This document shows positions 46,697-55,743 of a DNA stretch of 64,000 bases, piece after piece. Origin of the DNA: Pseudotabrizicola alkalilacus (lineage in GTDB: Bacteria; Pseudomonadota; Alphaproteobacteria; Rhodobacterales; Rhodobacteraceae). The translations under genes were made by a program, and so were the position numbers. Positions within the stretch are counted from its first letter, which is position 1; the number at the start of each line of letters is the position of its first letter. The DNA is taken from assembly GCF_003443995.1 (NCBI RefSeq), contig NZ_QWEY01000008.1:124001-188000 (forward strand), read 5' to 3'. The notes under the pieces were generated by a model. It saw only the letters and a program-made list of their open reading frames with translations, ran no database searches and was not told the origin of the DNA.

Positions 46697-47515
46697 TCAC
46701 TCGCCGCACAGCTCGGCACGGCTGGTCGACATGGCCGCTGCGGCTGAGAAGCCGTAGGGTTCGACGATGGCGGCGAACTCGCCCGACTCTTTCATCTTGG
46801 CCAGTTCCACGTCAAAAGCATCGCGCAGGGCGGCGTCTTCTTTGCGGAACGCAGCACCATCACAATAGACCGGGGCACCGACGACCGGAGCCAGCATTTC
46901 AAGGTTCGGATCGGCGGCCTTGGTCATCAGGTCCGAGATCGACAGAACCGGCAGCGAATAGACATCCAGACGACCATCCTGCAGCATTTTCAGCCCCGAC
47001 TGACCATCCGGCACCACGATCACGCGATCGCGCGGCACGCCCGCTTCCAGTGCCAGCTTTTCTTCGGTGCCACCACCCGGTGCGCCGATGGTGGCGGTGG
47101 GGTCGGCTGCGATATCGGCATAGGAAGTAAAGCCCTTGGGGTTGCCCTTGGGCAACAAAAAGGCTTCGGCATCGCAGAGCACGGGTTCGGAATAGGCGAC
47201 GGCCTGACAGCGCTCGGGCTTCATGAACAGGCCTGCGGTGATGGCATCGTGCCGCCGCGCCTGCAGGCCGGGGATCATTGCGCCATATTCGCTGATCGAC
47301 GCCACGACCTCTGGCACGCCTAGCCGTTTGAACACCTCGCGCGCCACATCGGGCGCGGCCCCGGATACCGAGCCATCAGCGGCGACGGCGGTAAAGGGCG
47401 GTTCGTTGGCAATGGCAATGCGGGCAAAGCCCTGCGATTTCAGGCTTTCCAGCGTGTCGGCCATCACGGCGGCGGGGGCCGCGATCAGGGCAAGGGTCAG
47501 CAATGTCTTTTTCAT
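46697..47515 (-). CDS. ehuB: ectoine/hydroxyectoine ABC transporter substrate-binding protein EhuB
   Basis: 272 residues. Signal peptide MKKTLLTLALIAAPAAVMA, cleaved after about 19. SBP family 3: ANEPPFTAVAADGSVSGAAPDVAREVFKRLGV near 36-67, and EYGAMIPGLQARRHDAITAGLF. Captures ectoine and hydroxyectoine in the periplasm. The ATG at 47515 has GAGGACGA upstream. Confidence 0.93.
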   Translation of the reverse strand: MKKTLLTLALIAAPAAVMADTLESLKSQGFARIAIANEPPFTAVAADGSVSGAAPDVAREVFKRLGVPEVVASISEYGAMIPGLQARRHDAITAGLFMKPERCQAVAYSEPVLCDAEAFLLPKGNPKGFTSYADIAADPTATIGAPGGGTEEKLALEAGVPRDRVIVVPDGQSGLKMLQDGRLDVYSLPVLSISDLMTKAADPNLEMLAPVVGAPVYCDGAAFRKEDAALRDAFDVELAKMKESGEFAAIVEPYGFSAAAAMSTSRAELCGE

Positions 47516-47540
47516 TCTTCGTCCTCTCTGTCGGTTTGGG

Positions 47541-48326
47541 TCAGACGCGGTGCCCTGCGGCGATGATCTTGCGCAGGAAAGTTTGGGTTCGTTCATGCGT
47601 CGGGTTGGTGAAAATCCGGTCGGGGGGGCCCTCTTCGACGATGCGGCCCTTGTCGAAAAACAGGACGCGGTCGGCGAATTCATGGGCAAACCCCATCTCA
47701 TGCGTGACCAGCAGCATCGTCATGTCGGTTTCAGCGGCGAGCCGCTTCATCACCAACAGCACCTCTTCGACCAGTTCCGGGTCAAGCGCGCTGGTGACCT
47801 CGTCAAACAGCATGATGCGCGGCTTCAGGGCGAGGGCACGGGCAATGGCGACACGCTGTTTTTGCCCCCCGGAAAGCTGCGACGGCATCGCCTTGGCCTT
47901 TTCGGCCAGCCCGACCATATCCAGCAGTTCCATGGCGTGGGCTTCGGCCTTGGCCTTGGGTTCGCCTTTGGTCAGGATCGGGGCCAGTGTGATGTTGTCC
48001 AGCACCGACTTGTGCGGAAACAGGTTGAAGTGCTGAAAGACCATGCCGATATGGCGGCGCATATGGTGTAGATGCGCCTCATCCGCCGGGACTTCGCGGC
48101 CGCCTTTGGTCATGTGATAGAGCGGCTCGCCGCACACCTCGATCCTGCCGCCGGAGATGGTCTCAAGCGTCATCAGCATGCGCAAAATCGTGGTTTTTCC
48201 CGACCCCGAAGGCCCGATCAGCGCCAGTTTCTCCCCCGGCTTCACCTCAAAAGACAGCCCGTCCAGCACCTGCAAGGTGCCAAAGGATTTGTCGAGTTTT
48301 TGAATACGGATGATCGGATCGGTCAC
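47541..48326 (-). CDS. ehuA: ectoine/hydroxyectoine ABC transporter ATP-binding protein EhuA
   Basis: 261 residues. Walker [10 protein letters not shown] near 37-45, signature [15 protein letters not shown], Walker [16 protein letters not shown]-loop THEMGFAHE. First gene of the nine-gene uptake and breakdown operon; repeated ATCATG(A/T)CAATTTT words lie 48-83 bases upstream of its start. Confidence 0.93.
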   Translation of the reverse strand: MTDPIIRIQKLDKSFGTLQVLDGLSFEVKPGEKLALIGPSGSGKTTILRMLMTLETISGGRIEVCGEPLYHMTKGGREVPADEAHLHHMRRHIGMVFQHFNLFPHKSVLDNITLAPILTKGEPKAKAEAHAMELLDMVGLAEKAKAMPSQLSGGQKQRVAIARALALKPRIMLFDEVTSALDPELVEEVLLVMKRLAAETDMTMLLVTHEMGFAHEFADRVLFFDKGRIVEEGPPDRIFTNPTHERTQTFLRKIIAAGHRV

Positions 48327-48373
48327 GCCTGCCCCCTTGGGTGGTTCGAGGGGCAGGATTAACGGGACATTAA

Positions 48374-48409
48374 ATCATGTCAATTTTTAAATAATATCAT
48401 GACAATTTT
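48374..48409. promoter_or_regulatory. two direct repeats upstream of ehuA (putative EnuR sites)
   Basis: ATCATGTCAATTTT (48374-48387) and ATCATGACAATTTT (48396-48409), identical but for one base and 22 bases apart (two helical turns), in an A/T-rich stretch between ehuA and the 3' end of enuR. Direct repeats are the known target layout of MocR/GabR proteins. Confidence 0.6.
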
Positions 48410-48434
48410 AACGGGTCTCATGCCATCTCAGCGC

Positions 48435-49820
48435 TCAGATCGTGGGCAAAAGCGCCTCTGGCGCGTCGCGCAACAGGGCCGCCACCACCGACAGCCCGCG
48501 CCGCAGATCTTCATGCCGGGTCGAGCCAAGCGAAATCCGAATCGCCTCGCCTCGCACCTTGTCGGAGGCACGGAACGCCCCGCCAGCGGCCACAGCCACG
48601 CCCCGCAGCCGCGCCTGTTCGACAAAGCGCTCCTCTGACCAGGCTTCGGGCAGACGCATCCACAGATGCAGGCTGTTGCCATGACACGCTGGCATCAGGC
48701 TGCCCAGAACATCGGCGGCAATGGTATGTCTGTCGCTCATCGCTTGCGCCTGCCAGGCGGCCAGCTCGGCCACCGTGCCATCGGTGATCCAATGCGACAA
48801 AAGATCCGCCATCGGCGGTGTTGCCATCCAGTTCACCACCAGATGCCGGTTCGCCACCGCCGAGGCATAGCGTGTCGGCGCGTGCAGATAGGCCAGCCGC
48901 AAGCCCGGCACCGTGATCTTGGTAAAGCCGCAGATATAGAGCGTGCGCTCCGGCGCCAGCGCCGCAAAGGTCGCCACCCGGTCCGGGATCATCACACTCA
49001 GAATGTCATTCTCGATGATGGCAAGGTCATGCCTGCGGGCCACCGCCACCAGCTCGGCCCGGCGGCTCTCTGACATCATGATTCCCAAGGGATTGATGAC
49101 ATTGGGCTGCACATAGACTGCGCGGATCGTGCCCTTGCGCGCCAATTCATCCAGCGCGCCCGGCAGCATGCCGCCGCCATCCATCGCCACTCCGTCGAGA
49201 TGCAGGCCCAGATAGGTGCACAGTGGCTTCAGCGTGTGATGGGTCAGCGCGGCGGCGGCCAACCCCGCCCCCGGCGGCACAACGGCCATCACGGCGGCGG
49301 TGATCGCCGGGGTGGCGCCATTGGTCAGGGCAATGCCAGAGGCTTCGGCGGGAATGCCCTGCCGCATCAGCCAGTCTGCCGCCACCGCCCGGTGATGCGG
49401 CATCACCACATTGGGCCGGAACGACAGTGCAGAGGGGGCCGACATGTTTTCGGCCAGCCAGGCAAAGCCGTTGCGCAGACGGTTGAACTGCATTTCCTCG
49501 ACCACCGGCTTCAGGATCGACAGGTCGATCACCTCGCCGGGGCGTTCGGGCAGATAGGGCTGGCGCGCCTCGGCCCCGTGATCCAGCACAAACGACCCCC
49601 GCCCCACCTCACCCGCGATCAGACCCCGGCGGATCAGCTCATCATAGGCGCGGCTGACGGTCTGCACCGACAGGCCAAGGGTATCGGCCAGCTTCCGGTG
49701 CGGCATCAGCCGCGCCCCCGCAGCCAGTGCGCCGGTTTCAATCGCGCGGGCAAATTGCTCTGCCAAAGACAGATAGGCAGGACGGGAAAGTGTGGCGGGG
49801 TCTGGCATCCAATGTGTCAT
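48435..49820 (-). CDS. enuR: MocR/GabR-type regulator of ectoine utilization EnuR
   Basis: 461 residues. N-terminal GntR-type winged helix (about 12-75: MPHRKLADTLGLSVQTVSRAYDELIRRGLI) joined to an aminotransferase-like domain with PLP lysine K301 in GFTKITVPG. EnuR binds an ectoine-derived diaminobutyrate through PLP to derepress uptake and breakdown genes. I chose the ATG at 49820; it has a weak ribosome site and one at 49808 is possible. Sits between the ehu/eut/doe operon and the divergent asuR-ssd-atf genes. Confidence 0.9.
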   Translation of the reverse strand: MTHWMPDPATLSRPAYLSLAEQFARAIETGALAAGARLMPHRKLADTLGLSVQTVSRAYDELIRRGLIAGEVGRGSFVLDHGAEARQPYLPERPGEVIDLSILKPVVEEMQFNRLRNGFAWLAENMSAPSALSFRPNVVMPHHRAVAADWLMRQGIPAEASGIALTNGATPAITAAVMAVVPPGAGLAAAALTHHTLKPLCTYLGLHLDGVAMDGGGMLPGALDELARKGTIRAVYVQPNVINPLGIMMSESRRAELVAVARRHDLAIIENDILSVMIPDRVATFAALAPERTLYICGFTKITVPGLRLAYLHAPTRYASAVANRHLVVNWMATPPMADLLSHWITDGTVAELAAWQAQAMSDRHTIAADVLGSLMPACHGNSLHLWMRLPEAWSEERFVEQARLRGVAVAAGGAFRASDKVRGEAIRISLGSTRHEDLRRGLSVVAALLRDAPEALLPTI

Positions 49821-49854
49821 GATTGCAAATCTGCGCAAAATCATGACAATCTGC
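49816..49854. promoter_or_regulatory. enuR-asuR divergent promoter with EnuR-like words
   Basis: ATCATGACAAT at 49840-49850 repeats the ehuA-upstream word, its inverse GTCATGAT lies at 49816-49823 over the enuR start, and AATCTGC occurs at 49828-49834 and 49848-49854. Probable site of EnuR and/or AsuR control. Confidence 0.5.
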
Positions 49855-49878
49855 AAACGAAGAATGACGAGGTGCCGC

Positions 49879-50355
49879 ATGAAACTGGATGCCATCGACC
49901 TGAAGATCCTTGAGGCGGTCCAGCGGGATGGCCGGATCACCAAGCTGAAGCTGGCAGAAGTTGCAGGCCTGTCCCCCACGCCGTGCTGGCTGCGCCTGCG
50001 CAAGCTGGAACAGGCGGGGGTGATTTCGGGCTATCACGCCCGGCTGGCCCCCCGGCGAATTGCCCCCTTTGCCACCGTTCTGGTCGAGGTCACGCTGTCC
50101 AATCACCGGCAGTCGGATTTTGACCGCTTCGAGCGGGCCATCGCCGGAATGGAGGAGGTGACCGACTGCTGGTCGGTCGGCGGTAGTCTGGATTACATCC
50201 TGAAACTCATGGTCCGCGACATCGACACCTATCAGCGCCTGATCGACCGCATGCTGGCGCAGGACATCGGAATCGACCGCTATTTCACCTACATCGTGAC
50301 CAGAACCGTAAAGGAAGATGCCCCGGTGCCGCTGGCGCTGTTTTCCGCGATGTAG
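49879..50355 (+). CDS. asuR: Lrp/AsnC regulator of the ectoine region (AsuR)
   Basis: 158 residues from the ATG at 49879 (GAGGT 8 bases upstream). Helix-turn-helix (LKLAEVAGLSPTPCWLRLRKLEQAGVI) and RAM effector domain (SVGGSLDYILKLMVRDIDTY). In Ruegeria-type ectoine regions an AsnC/Lrp protein, asuR, precedes ssd and atf exactly as here, and ectoine-derived acetyl-diaminobutyrate or diaminobutyrate acts as inducer. A 19-bp palindrome overlaps its stop codon. Confidence 0.88.
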   Translation: MKLDAIDLKILEAVQRDGRITKLKLAEVAGLSPTPCWLRLRKLEQAGVISGYHARLAPRRIAPFATVLVEVTLSNHRQSDFDRFERAIAGMEEVTDCWSVGGSLDYILKLMVRDIDTYQRLIDRMLAQDIGIDRYFTYIVTRTVKEDAPVPLALFSAM

Positions 50356-50369
50356 AGAGACTCTCTACA
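50351..50369. promoter_or_regulatory. 19-bp perfect palindrome at the end of asuR
   Basis: TGTAGAGAG-A-CTCTCTACA spans the asuR TAG. It lies 106 bases before ssd and has no T tract after it, so an operator for ssd-atf or an RNA hairpin are both possible. Confidence 0.5.
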
Positions 50370-50474
50370 ACGGGCGCGCTGAGGCGGTATCCGGTCCATT
50401 CCCGCCCCCGTCTTTGGCCCCCTTCTCTGCCGGATCTGGCGCACCATGGCCCCAACCGGACAGGAGACCGCCAG

Positions 50475-51968
50475 ATGAATGCCCAGATTCCCGTCACCTC
50501 ACATCCCGCCTTGTCCCGCCTGACCGACCGCGCGTTGCTGCGCACGCTTGGCCATATCGGCGGGCGTTGGACGGCGGCACCGGATGCCGCCGATTTTGCC
50601 GTGACCGATCCGGCAACCGGAGCCTTGGTCGCCCGCGTCGCGGCGCTGGACGCCAGTGCCACCGATGCAGCCATTGCGGCGGCCACGGCCGCCTTTCCGG
50701 CATGGGCGGCGCGCCTGCCACAAGAGCGCGCCCGCATCCTGCGCCGCTGGGCCGCGCTGATGCTGGCGGCGGTCGATGATCTGGCGCTGATCATGACAAT
50801 GGAGCAAGGCAAGCCGCTGGCCGAGTCGCGGGGCGAGATCGCCTATGCCGCCGAGTTTCTGGACTGGTACGCAGATGAGGCCCCGCGCATGAACGCCGAA
50901 GGCGTCACGCCGCATCTGGCCGATGTCGAGATGATCGTGCGCCGCGAGGCGCTTGGCCCGGTGGGGGTGGTGACGCCGTGGAACTTTCCCTCGGCAATGA
51001 TCACCCGCAAGGTGGCGGCGGCTCTGGCGGCGGGCTGCACGGTGGTGGTGCATCCTTCGGCAGAAACCCCGCTGTCGGCGCTGGCTCTGGCCGAGTTGGC
51101 GGAGCGGGCCGGGCTGCCGGACGGGGTGATGAACATGGTTCCGGGCGATGCCGCACCAATCGTCGGCCAGATGTGCGCCGATCCCCGGCTGCGCGCGATG
51201 TCCTTTACCGGATCGACCGGCATTGGCCGCAGAATCGCGGCGCAATGTGCGCCCACGATGAAGCGGCTGGTGATGGAGTTGGGCGGCCATGCGCCGCTGA
51301 TCGTCTTTGCCGATGCCGACATCGACCGCGCGGTGCAGATCACGATGGACGCGAAATTTGCCACCTCCGGCCAAGACTGTCTTGCCGCCAACCGCATCTA
51401 TGTGGCGCGCAGCATCCTTCCCGCCTTCACCGAACAGCTGGCCGCCCGCATCGCTGCCCTGCGGGTTGGCCCCGGCCTGGACCCTGCGTCGCAAATCGGC
51501 CCGCTGATGCACGATCGCGCGCTGGCAAAGGTGGCCGCGCAGGTCAAGGATGCCGTGGCGCGCGGTGGACGGGTGCTGGTCGGCGGGGCGGCGCACCCAG
51601 ATCTGGCGCTGGCCTATAGGCCCACGCTGATCGTGGACGCCCCCGATGACGCGCTGATCCACCGCGAGGAAACCTTTGGCCCGGTCGCCTCGGTGATGGC
51701 CTTTGACACCGAAGCCGAGGTGATCGCCCGCGCCAATGACACCGACTACGGGCTTGTGGCCTATGTTGTCACCCGCGATGGTGCCCGCGCCTTGCGGATG
51801 TCACGCGCGCTTGAATTCGGGATGATCGCCGTCAACCGTGTCAAGATCACCGGCGGCCCGGTGCCCTTTGGCGGCTGGAAACAGTCAGGCTTGGGGCGCG
51901 AAGGCTCGCGCCACGGGCTGGAAGCGTTTACCGAACTGAAATACCTCTGCATCGACACCGCCGCCTGA
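50475..51968 (+). CDS. ssd: NAD-dependent (aspartate/succinate) semialdehyde dehydrogenase of ectoine breakdown
   Basis: 497 residues, aldehyde dehydrogenase fold. Catalytic glutamate in MELGGHAPLIVF near 264 and cysteine in ATSGQDCLAANR near 299; FTGSTGIGRRIA and EETFGPVASV are also present. Called Ssd or DoeC; converts aspartate semialdehyde to aspartate. AGGAGA precedes the ATG; a 119-base gap separates it from asuR. Confidence 0.9.
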   Translation: MNAQIPVTSHPALSRLTDRALLRTLGHIGGRWTAAPDAADFAVTDPATGALVARVAALDASATDAAIAAATAAFPAWAARLPQERARILRRWAALMLAAVDDLALIMTMEQGKPLAESRGEIAYAAEFLDWYADEAPRMNAEGVTPHLADVEMIVRREALGPVGVVTPWNFPSAMITRKVAAALAAGCTVVVHPSAETPLSALALAELAERAGLPDGVMNMVPGDAAPIVGQMCADPRLRAMSFTGSTGIGRRIAAQCAPTMKRLVMELGGHAPLIVFADADIDRAVQITMDAKFATSGQDCLAANRIYVARSILPAFTEQLAARIAALRVGPGLDPASQIGPLMHDRALAKVAAQVKDAVARGGRVLVGGAAHPDLALAYRPTLIVDAPDDALIHREETFGPVASVMAFDTEAEVIARANDTDYGLVAYVVTRDGARALRMSRALEFGMIAVNRVKITGGPVPFGGWKQSGLGREGSRHGLEAFTELKYLCIDTAA

Positions 51969-51987
51969 GCGCGGGAAAGGACCAATC

Positions 51988-53361
51988 ATGCTTGACCGCG
52001 ACAATGATCTGAACGCCTGGGATCGTGACCATTTCTTCCATCCCTCGACCCATATGGGCATGCATGCGCGCGGCGACACGCCGCGCCGCGTCATCGTCGG
52101 CGGTGAGGGCTGCCACATCGTCGACGCCACCGGCAAACGCAGTCTGGATGCCTTTGCCGGGCTCTACTGCGTGAATGTGGGCTATGGCCGGACCGAAATT
52201 GCCGATGCCATTGCGGAACAGGCGCGCGAACTGGCCTATTACCACGCCTATGTCGGCCACGGGACCGAGGCAAGCATCACGCTGGCGCGGATGATCATCG
52301 AACGCGCGCCCGAGCATATGAGCCGGGTCTACTTCGGGCTGTCGGGGTCGGATGCGAACGAGACCAACATCAAGCTGATCTGGTACTACAACAACATTCT
52401 GGGCCGCCCAGAGAAGAAAAAGATCATCAGCCGTTGGCGGGGCTATCACGGGTCTGGCGTGATGACCGGCAGCCTGACCGGCCTGTCGTTGTTCCACGCC
52501 AATTTCGACCTGCCCCGCGCCCCGATCCTGCACACCGACGCGCCCTATTACTTCCGCCGCGAAGACCGCTCGATGTCCGAGGAACACTTCAGCGCCCATT
52601 GCGCCGCCCGGCTGGAAGAGATGATCCTTGCCGAAGGGCCCGACACCATCGCCGCCTTCATCGGCGAGCCGATCCTTGGCACCGGCGGCATTGTGCCGCC
52701 GCCACAGGGCTATTGGGCGGCGATTCAGGCGGTGCTGAAAAAGTATGATATCCTGCTGGTCGCGGATGAGGTGGTGACCGGGTTTGGCCGTCTGGGCACC
52801 ATGTTCGGGTCGGTGCATTACGGGATGGAGCCGGATCTGATCACCATCGCCAAGGGTCTGACCTCGGCCTATGCGCCGCTGTCAGGGTCGATCGTGTCGG
52901 ACCGGATGTGGCAGGTTCTGGTGCAAGGGTCCGATCAGCTTGGCCCGATTGGCCACGGCTGGACCTATTCCGCCCACCCGATCTGTGCCGCCGCCGGGGT
53001 GGCAAACCTGAAGCTGATTGACGAGATGGGCCTTGTGCAGAACGCGGGCGAGGTCGGGGCCTACTTCCGCGCCGGTCTGGCCGATGCGCTGGCCGGTCAC
53101 GCCAATGTCGGCGAGGTGCGCGGCGATGGGTTGATGGCTGCGGTCGAATTTGTCGAAGACAAGGACGACCGGCGCTTTTTTGACACGGCGCGCAAGGTCG
53201 GGCCAGCGGTCGCCGCTGCCCTGCTGGAACAGGGCGTCATTGGCCGCGCCATGCCGCAAGGCGACATCCTCGGCTTTGCCCCGCCGCTGTGCCTGACCCG
53301 CGACGAAGCGGATGTCGTCATCAAGGCGGCGGATAAAGCCGTGCGCGCCGTTCTGGGCTGA
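51988..53361 (+). CDS. atf: diaminobutyrate aminotransferase of ectoine breakdown (Atf/DoeD)
   Basis: 457 residues, class III aminotransferase. SGSDANETNIKLIWYYNN near 111-128, the aspartate in LLVADEVVTGFGR and the PLP lysine in IAKGLTSAYAPLSGS. Transfers the 4-amino group of 2,4-diaminobutyrate to give aspartate semialdehyde, the substrate of ssd just upstream. Family members include omega-amino acid-pyruvate aminotransferases; context fixes the role. Confidence 0.9.
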   Translation: MLDRDNDLNAWDRDHFFHPSTHMGMHARGDTPRRVIVGGEGCHIVDATGKRSLDAFAGLYCVNVGYGRTEIADAIAEQARELAYYHAYVGHGTEASITLARMIIERAPEHMSRVYFGLSGSDANETNIKLIWYYNNILGRPEKKKIISRWRGYHGSGVMTGSLTGLSLFHANFDLPRAPILHTDAPYYFRREDRSMSEEHFSAHCAARLEEMILAEGPDTIAAFIGEPILGTGGIVPPPQGYWAAIQAVLKKYDILLVADEVVTGFGRLGTMFGSVHYGMEPDLITIAKGLTSAYAPLSGSIVSDRMWQVLVQGSDQLGPIGHGWTYSAHPICAAAGVANLKLIDEMGLVQNAGEVGAYFRAGLADALAGHANVGEVRGDGLMAAVEFVEDKDDRRFFDTARKVGPAVAAALLEQGVIGRAMPQGDILGFAPPLCLTRDEADVVIKAADKAVRAVLG

Positions 53362-53382
53362 CGACATCGGGTTCATGACATC

Positions 53383-53424
53383 CCCGCGCGCCGGGCAACC
53401 GATTGGCGCGCGGGTTCCTTTTCC
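53383..53424 (+). terminator. terminator after atf
   Basis: Perfect 10-bp stem CCCGCGCGCC / GGCGCGCGGG with a 12-base loop, followed by TTCCTTTTCC, 21 bases after the atf stop. Confidence 0.7.
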
Positions 53425-53670
53425 GCTTCGGTGCCCGGAACACTCCAGCCGCTGGGCTATGCGCGCGGGTTGGCGCGGGCGGGGGTTGCTTCGTGGGCGA
53501 TGATCTTTGTCCGCACGTGCCCGCACCACAGGCGGATGATCAGCAGATGACAGGAAGTTCCGGGTTTTAGGTCTTTGACCGATTGTCGATCCTTGACAAT
53601 TCGCCAATAACTCCGGACGTAAAGATGACGCGCGCTGATTGCGCCGCTCCTCTGATCCCGGAACCTGCCC
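53425..53670 (+). promoter_or_regulatory. promoter region of the amidohydrolase-ABC operon
   Basis: Non-coding stretch before the M20 amidohydrolase gene. It holds the 19-base palindrome ATTGTC-N7-GACAAT at 53582-53600, overlapping a TTGACA (53593-53598) that could be a -35 element; the -10 region 17 bases on is poor. The palindrome is a reasonable site for the operon's GntR protein (57964-58617). No gene seen. Confidence 0.45.
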
Positions 53671-54858
53671 ATGACCCACCGTCCCAATGACCCCGCCGCC
53701 GAAATCGAGCGCCTTGTCCGCGCGGTGGAGGAGCGGATGATCGCGGTCCGGCGTGATCTGCACGCCCATCCTGAAACCGGGTTTGACACCATCCGCACCG
53801 CCGCGATTGTTGCGGGTGAGCTGCGCGGCTTGGGGCTGACACCAAAAACCGGCGTCGGGCGTACCGGGGTTGTGGCCGAGATCACCGGCGGTCGTCCCGG
53901 CCCCTGCCTGATCCTGCGCGCCGATATGGACGCGCTGCCGATCCATGAGGAAACCGGGCTGCCCTTTGCCTCGACCATCCCCGGCAAGATGCATGCCTGC
54001 GGCCATGATCTGCACACCGCGTCATTGCTTGGGGCTGCGGCCGCGCTGGTGCAGCTGGCCCCGACACTTGCCGGAACGGTGCGGCTGATCTTCCAGCCCG
54101 CCGAGGAAACGCAGGACAGCGGGGCCGCCGCCATGGTCGCCGATGGCGCGGCTGACGGGGTGGATATGGCCATCGCCTTTCACAACCGGCCCGAACATCC
54201 CGTTGGTCAGATCTCGCTGAACCGGGGGGCGAGCACGGCGTCGAGCGATGAATTCCGGGTGGTGCTGCATGGCAAATCCGGTCATGCCGCGCGCCCGCAT
54301 GCTGCCATCGACCCGATCATCGGGGCAGCCCATGTCCTGACCCAGCTGCAAACCGTGATCTCGCGTGAGATGGACCCGGCCCTGTCAGCCGTGCTGACGG
54401 TCGGCCACATCGAAGGCGGGGCCACGCAGAACATCATCCCCGACAGTTGCATGTTCGAGGGCACGGTCCGGTGCCGGTCGCCCGAGTCGCGCGATCTGGC
54501 CGAAGCCGCGTTCCGTCGCATCTGCATGGGGGCCGCCGCCGGGCTGAACCTGCGGGCCGAGGTGGACTATACCCGCGGCGCGCCGCCTCTGATGAATGAT
54601 GACGCCATGATCACCCGCACCGCCGAAGCGCTGTCGGCACAGTTTGGCGCGCCCACACTGGTTGAACCCGGCAGCAGCTTTGGCGCCGAGGATTTTTCCT
54701 ATTTCTCGGAACGGGTGCCATCGGTGCAGATCTTCATCGGCTCCGGCCAGCCGGGTCGCGCTGACCGGGTTCACAACTCCAACTACCAGCCTGATGAGGG
54801 CTGCATTGCCCAAAGCGCCATCGCGTTGACACGGATGGCAACCGAATTCCTGGCCTGA
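53671..54858 (+). CDS. M20 family amidohydrolase (N-acyl amino acid hydrolase type)
   Basis: 395 residues, M20D/amidohydrolase family. Metal ligands in MHACGHDLHTA near 108-118, the acidic pair in FQPAEETQDSG near 146, the dimerisation-domain histidine in KSGHAARPHAA, and SSFGAEDFSYF near the end. Hydrolyses N-acyl or amide-linked amino acids in the cytoplasm. First gene of an operon with a polar amino acid ABC transporter, so it probably processes the imported compound. Confidence 0.88.
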   Translation: MTHRPNDPAAEIERLVRAVEERMIAVRRDLHAHPETGFDTIRTAAIVAGELRGLGLTPKTGVGRTGVVAEITGGRPGPCLILRADMDALPIHEETGLPFASTIPGKMHACGHDLHTASLLGAAAALVQLAPTLAGTVRLIFQPAEETQDSGAAAMVADGAADGVDMAIAFHNRPEHPVGQISLNRGASTASSDEFRVVLHGKSGHAARPHAAIDPIIGAAHVLTQLQTVISREMDPALSAVLTVGHIEGGATQNIIPDSCMFEGTVRCRSPESRDLAEAAFRRICMGAAAGLNLRAEVDYTRGAPPLMNDDAMITRTAEALSAQFGAPTLVEPGSSFGAEDFSYFSERVPSVQIFIGSGQPGRADRVHNSNYQPDEGCIAQSAIALTRMATEFLA

Positions 54859-54893
54859 CCCAATTCTGCCCTGACACCTGAAGGAGACCACCG

Positions 54894-55742
54894 ATGACCC
54901 TCACCCGCAGCACCTTTCTGCGCGCCGCACTGGCCGCAGCCGTTGCCCTGACCGCAGCCCCCGTGCTGGCGCAGGACAAGAAGCTTGTCTTCGCAACCGA
55001 AGGCGCTTTCCCTCCGTTCAACATGACCCGGCCCGATGGCACGCTGTACGGGTTCGAGCTGGATATGCTGGACGAAGTCGCCAAGCGCGCCGGGTTTGAA
55101 TACGAGGTGATCTCGCAGGCGTGGGATGGCATGATTCAGGGGCTGGTCGATGGCAAATACGATGCCGTGGTCGATTCCGTCACCATCACCGGAAAGCGGC
55201 TGGAAGTGGTCGATTTCTCGCTGCCCTACACCACCGGCGGCTCGACCTTTGCGGTGATGAAGGAAAGCGGGTTGGAACTTGACGGCACCGGCACCTTTGT
55301 CGACCTGACCGAAGAAGCGCCGACCGAAGCCGCCATCAACGCCATCGCCGAAAAGCTGGCGGGTAAGACCGTCGGCGTGCATGTGGCGACGATTCAGGCC
55401 GATTTTCTGGCCACCTATCTGGAACCAAAGGGCGTGACGATCCGCACCTATCCCAATGGGCCTGATGTCTATCAGGATCTGATGAACGGGCGGCTGGATG
55501 CGGGTATGGCATCCGTCACCAACATCTCAGCCTTTCTGGAAAAGAACACCGAAACCGCAATGGCGACCGGCCCCTCGTTCAAGGGCGGCGTGATGGGCGC
55601 AGGCGCGGCATTCGTGGTCCAGAAGGGCAATGCCGAACTGGCCGACAAGATCAGCGCCGCGCTGAAATCCATGTCCGATGATGGCACGCTGGAGGCCCTG
55701 TCGAACCAGTGGTTCGGCATGGTCGTGACGCCAAAGCTCTGA
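54894..55742 (+). CDS. amino acid ABC transporter substrate-binding protein
   Basis: 282 residues. Signal peptide with basic start and hydrophobic core ending APVLAQ (cleavage about 25). SBP family 3: FATEGAFPPFNMTRPDGTLYGFELDMLDEVAKRAG, WDGMIQGLVDGKYDAVV and GKTVGVHVATIQADF. AAGGAGA 8 bases before the ATG. Typical of lysine/arginine/ornithine or opine-type binders; ligand not determined. Confidence 0.9.
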   Translation: MTLTRSTFLRAALAAAVALTAAPVLAQDKKLVFATEGAFPPFNMTRPDGTLYGFELDMLDEVAKRAGFEYEVISQAWDGMIQGLVDGKYDAVVDSVTITGKRLEVVDFSLPYTTGGSTFAVMKESGLELDGTGTFVDLTEEAPTEAAINAIAEKLAGKTVGVHVATIQADFLATYLEPKGVTIRTYPNGPDVYQDLMNGRLDAGMASVTNISAFLEKNTETAMATGPSFKGGVMGAGAAFVVQKGNAELADKISAALKSMSDDGTLEALSNQWFGMVVTPKL

Positions 55743-55743
55743 C

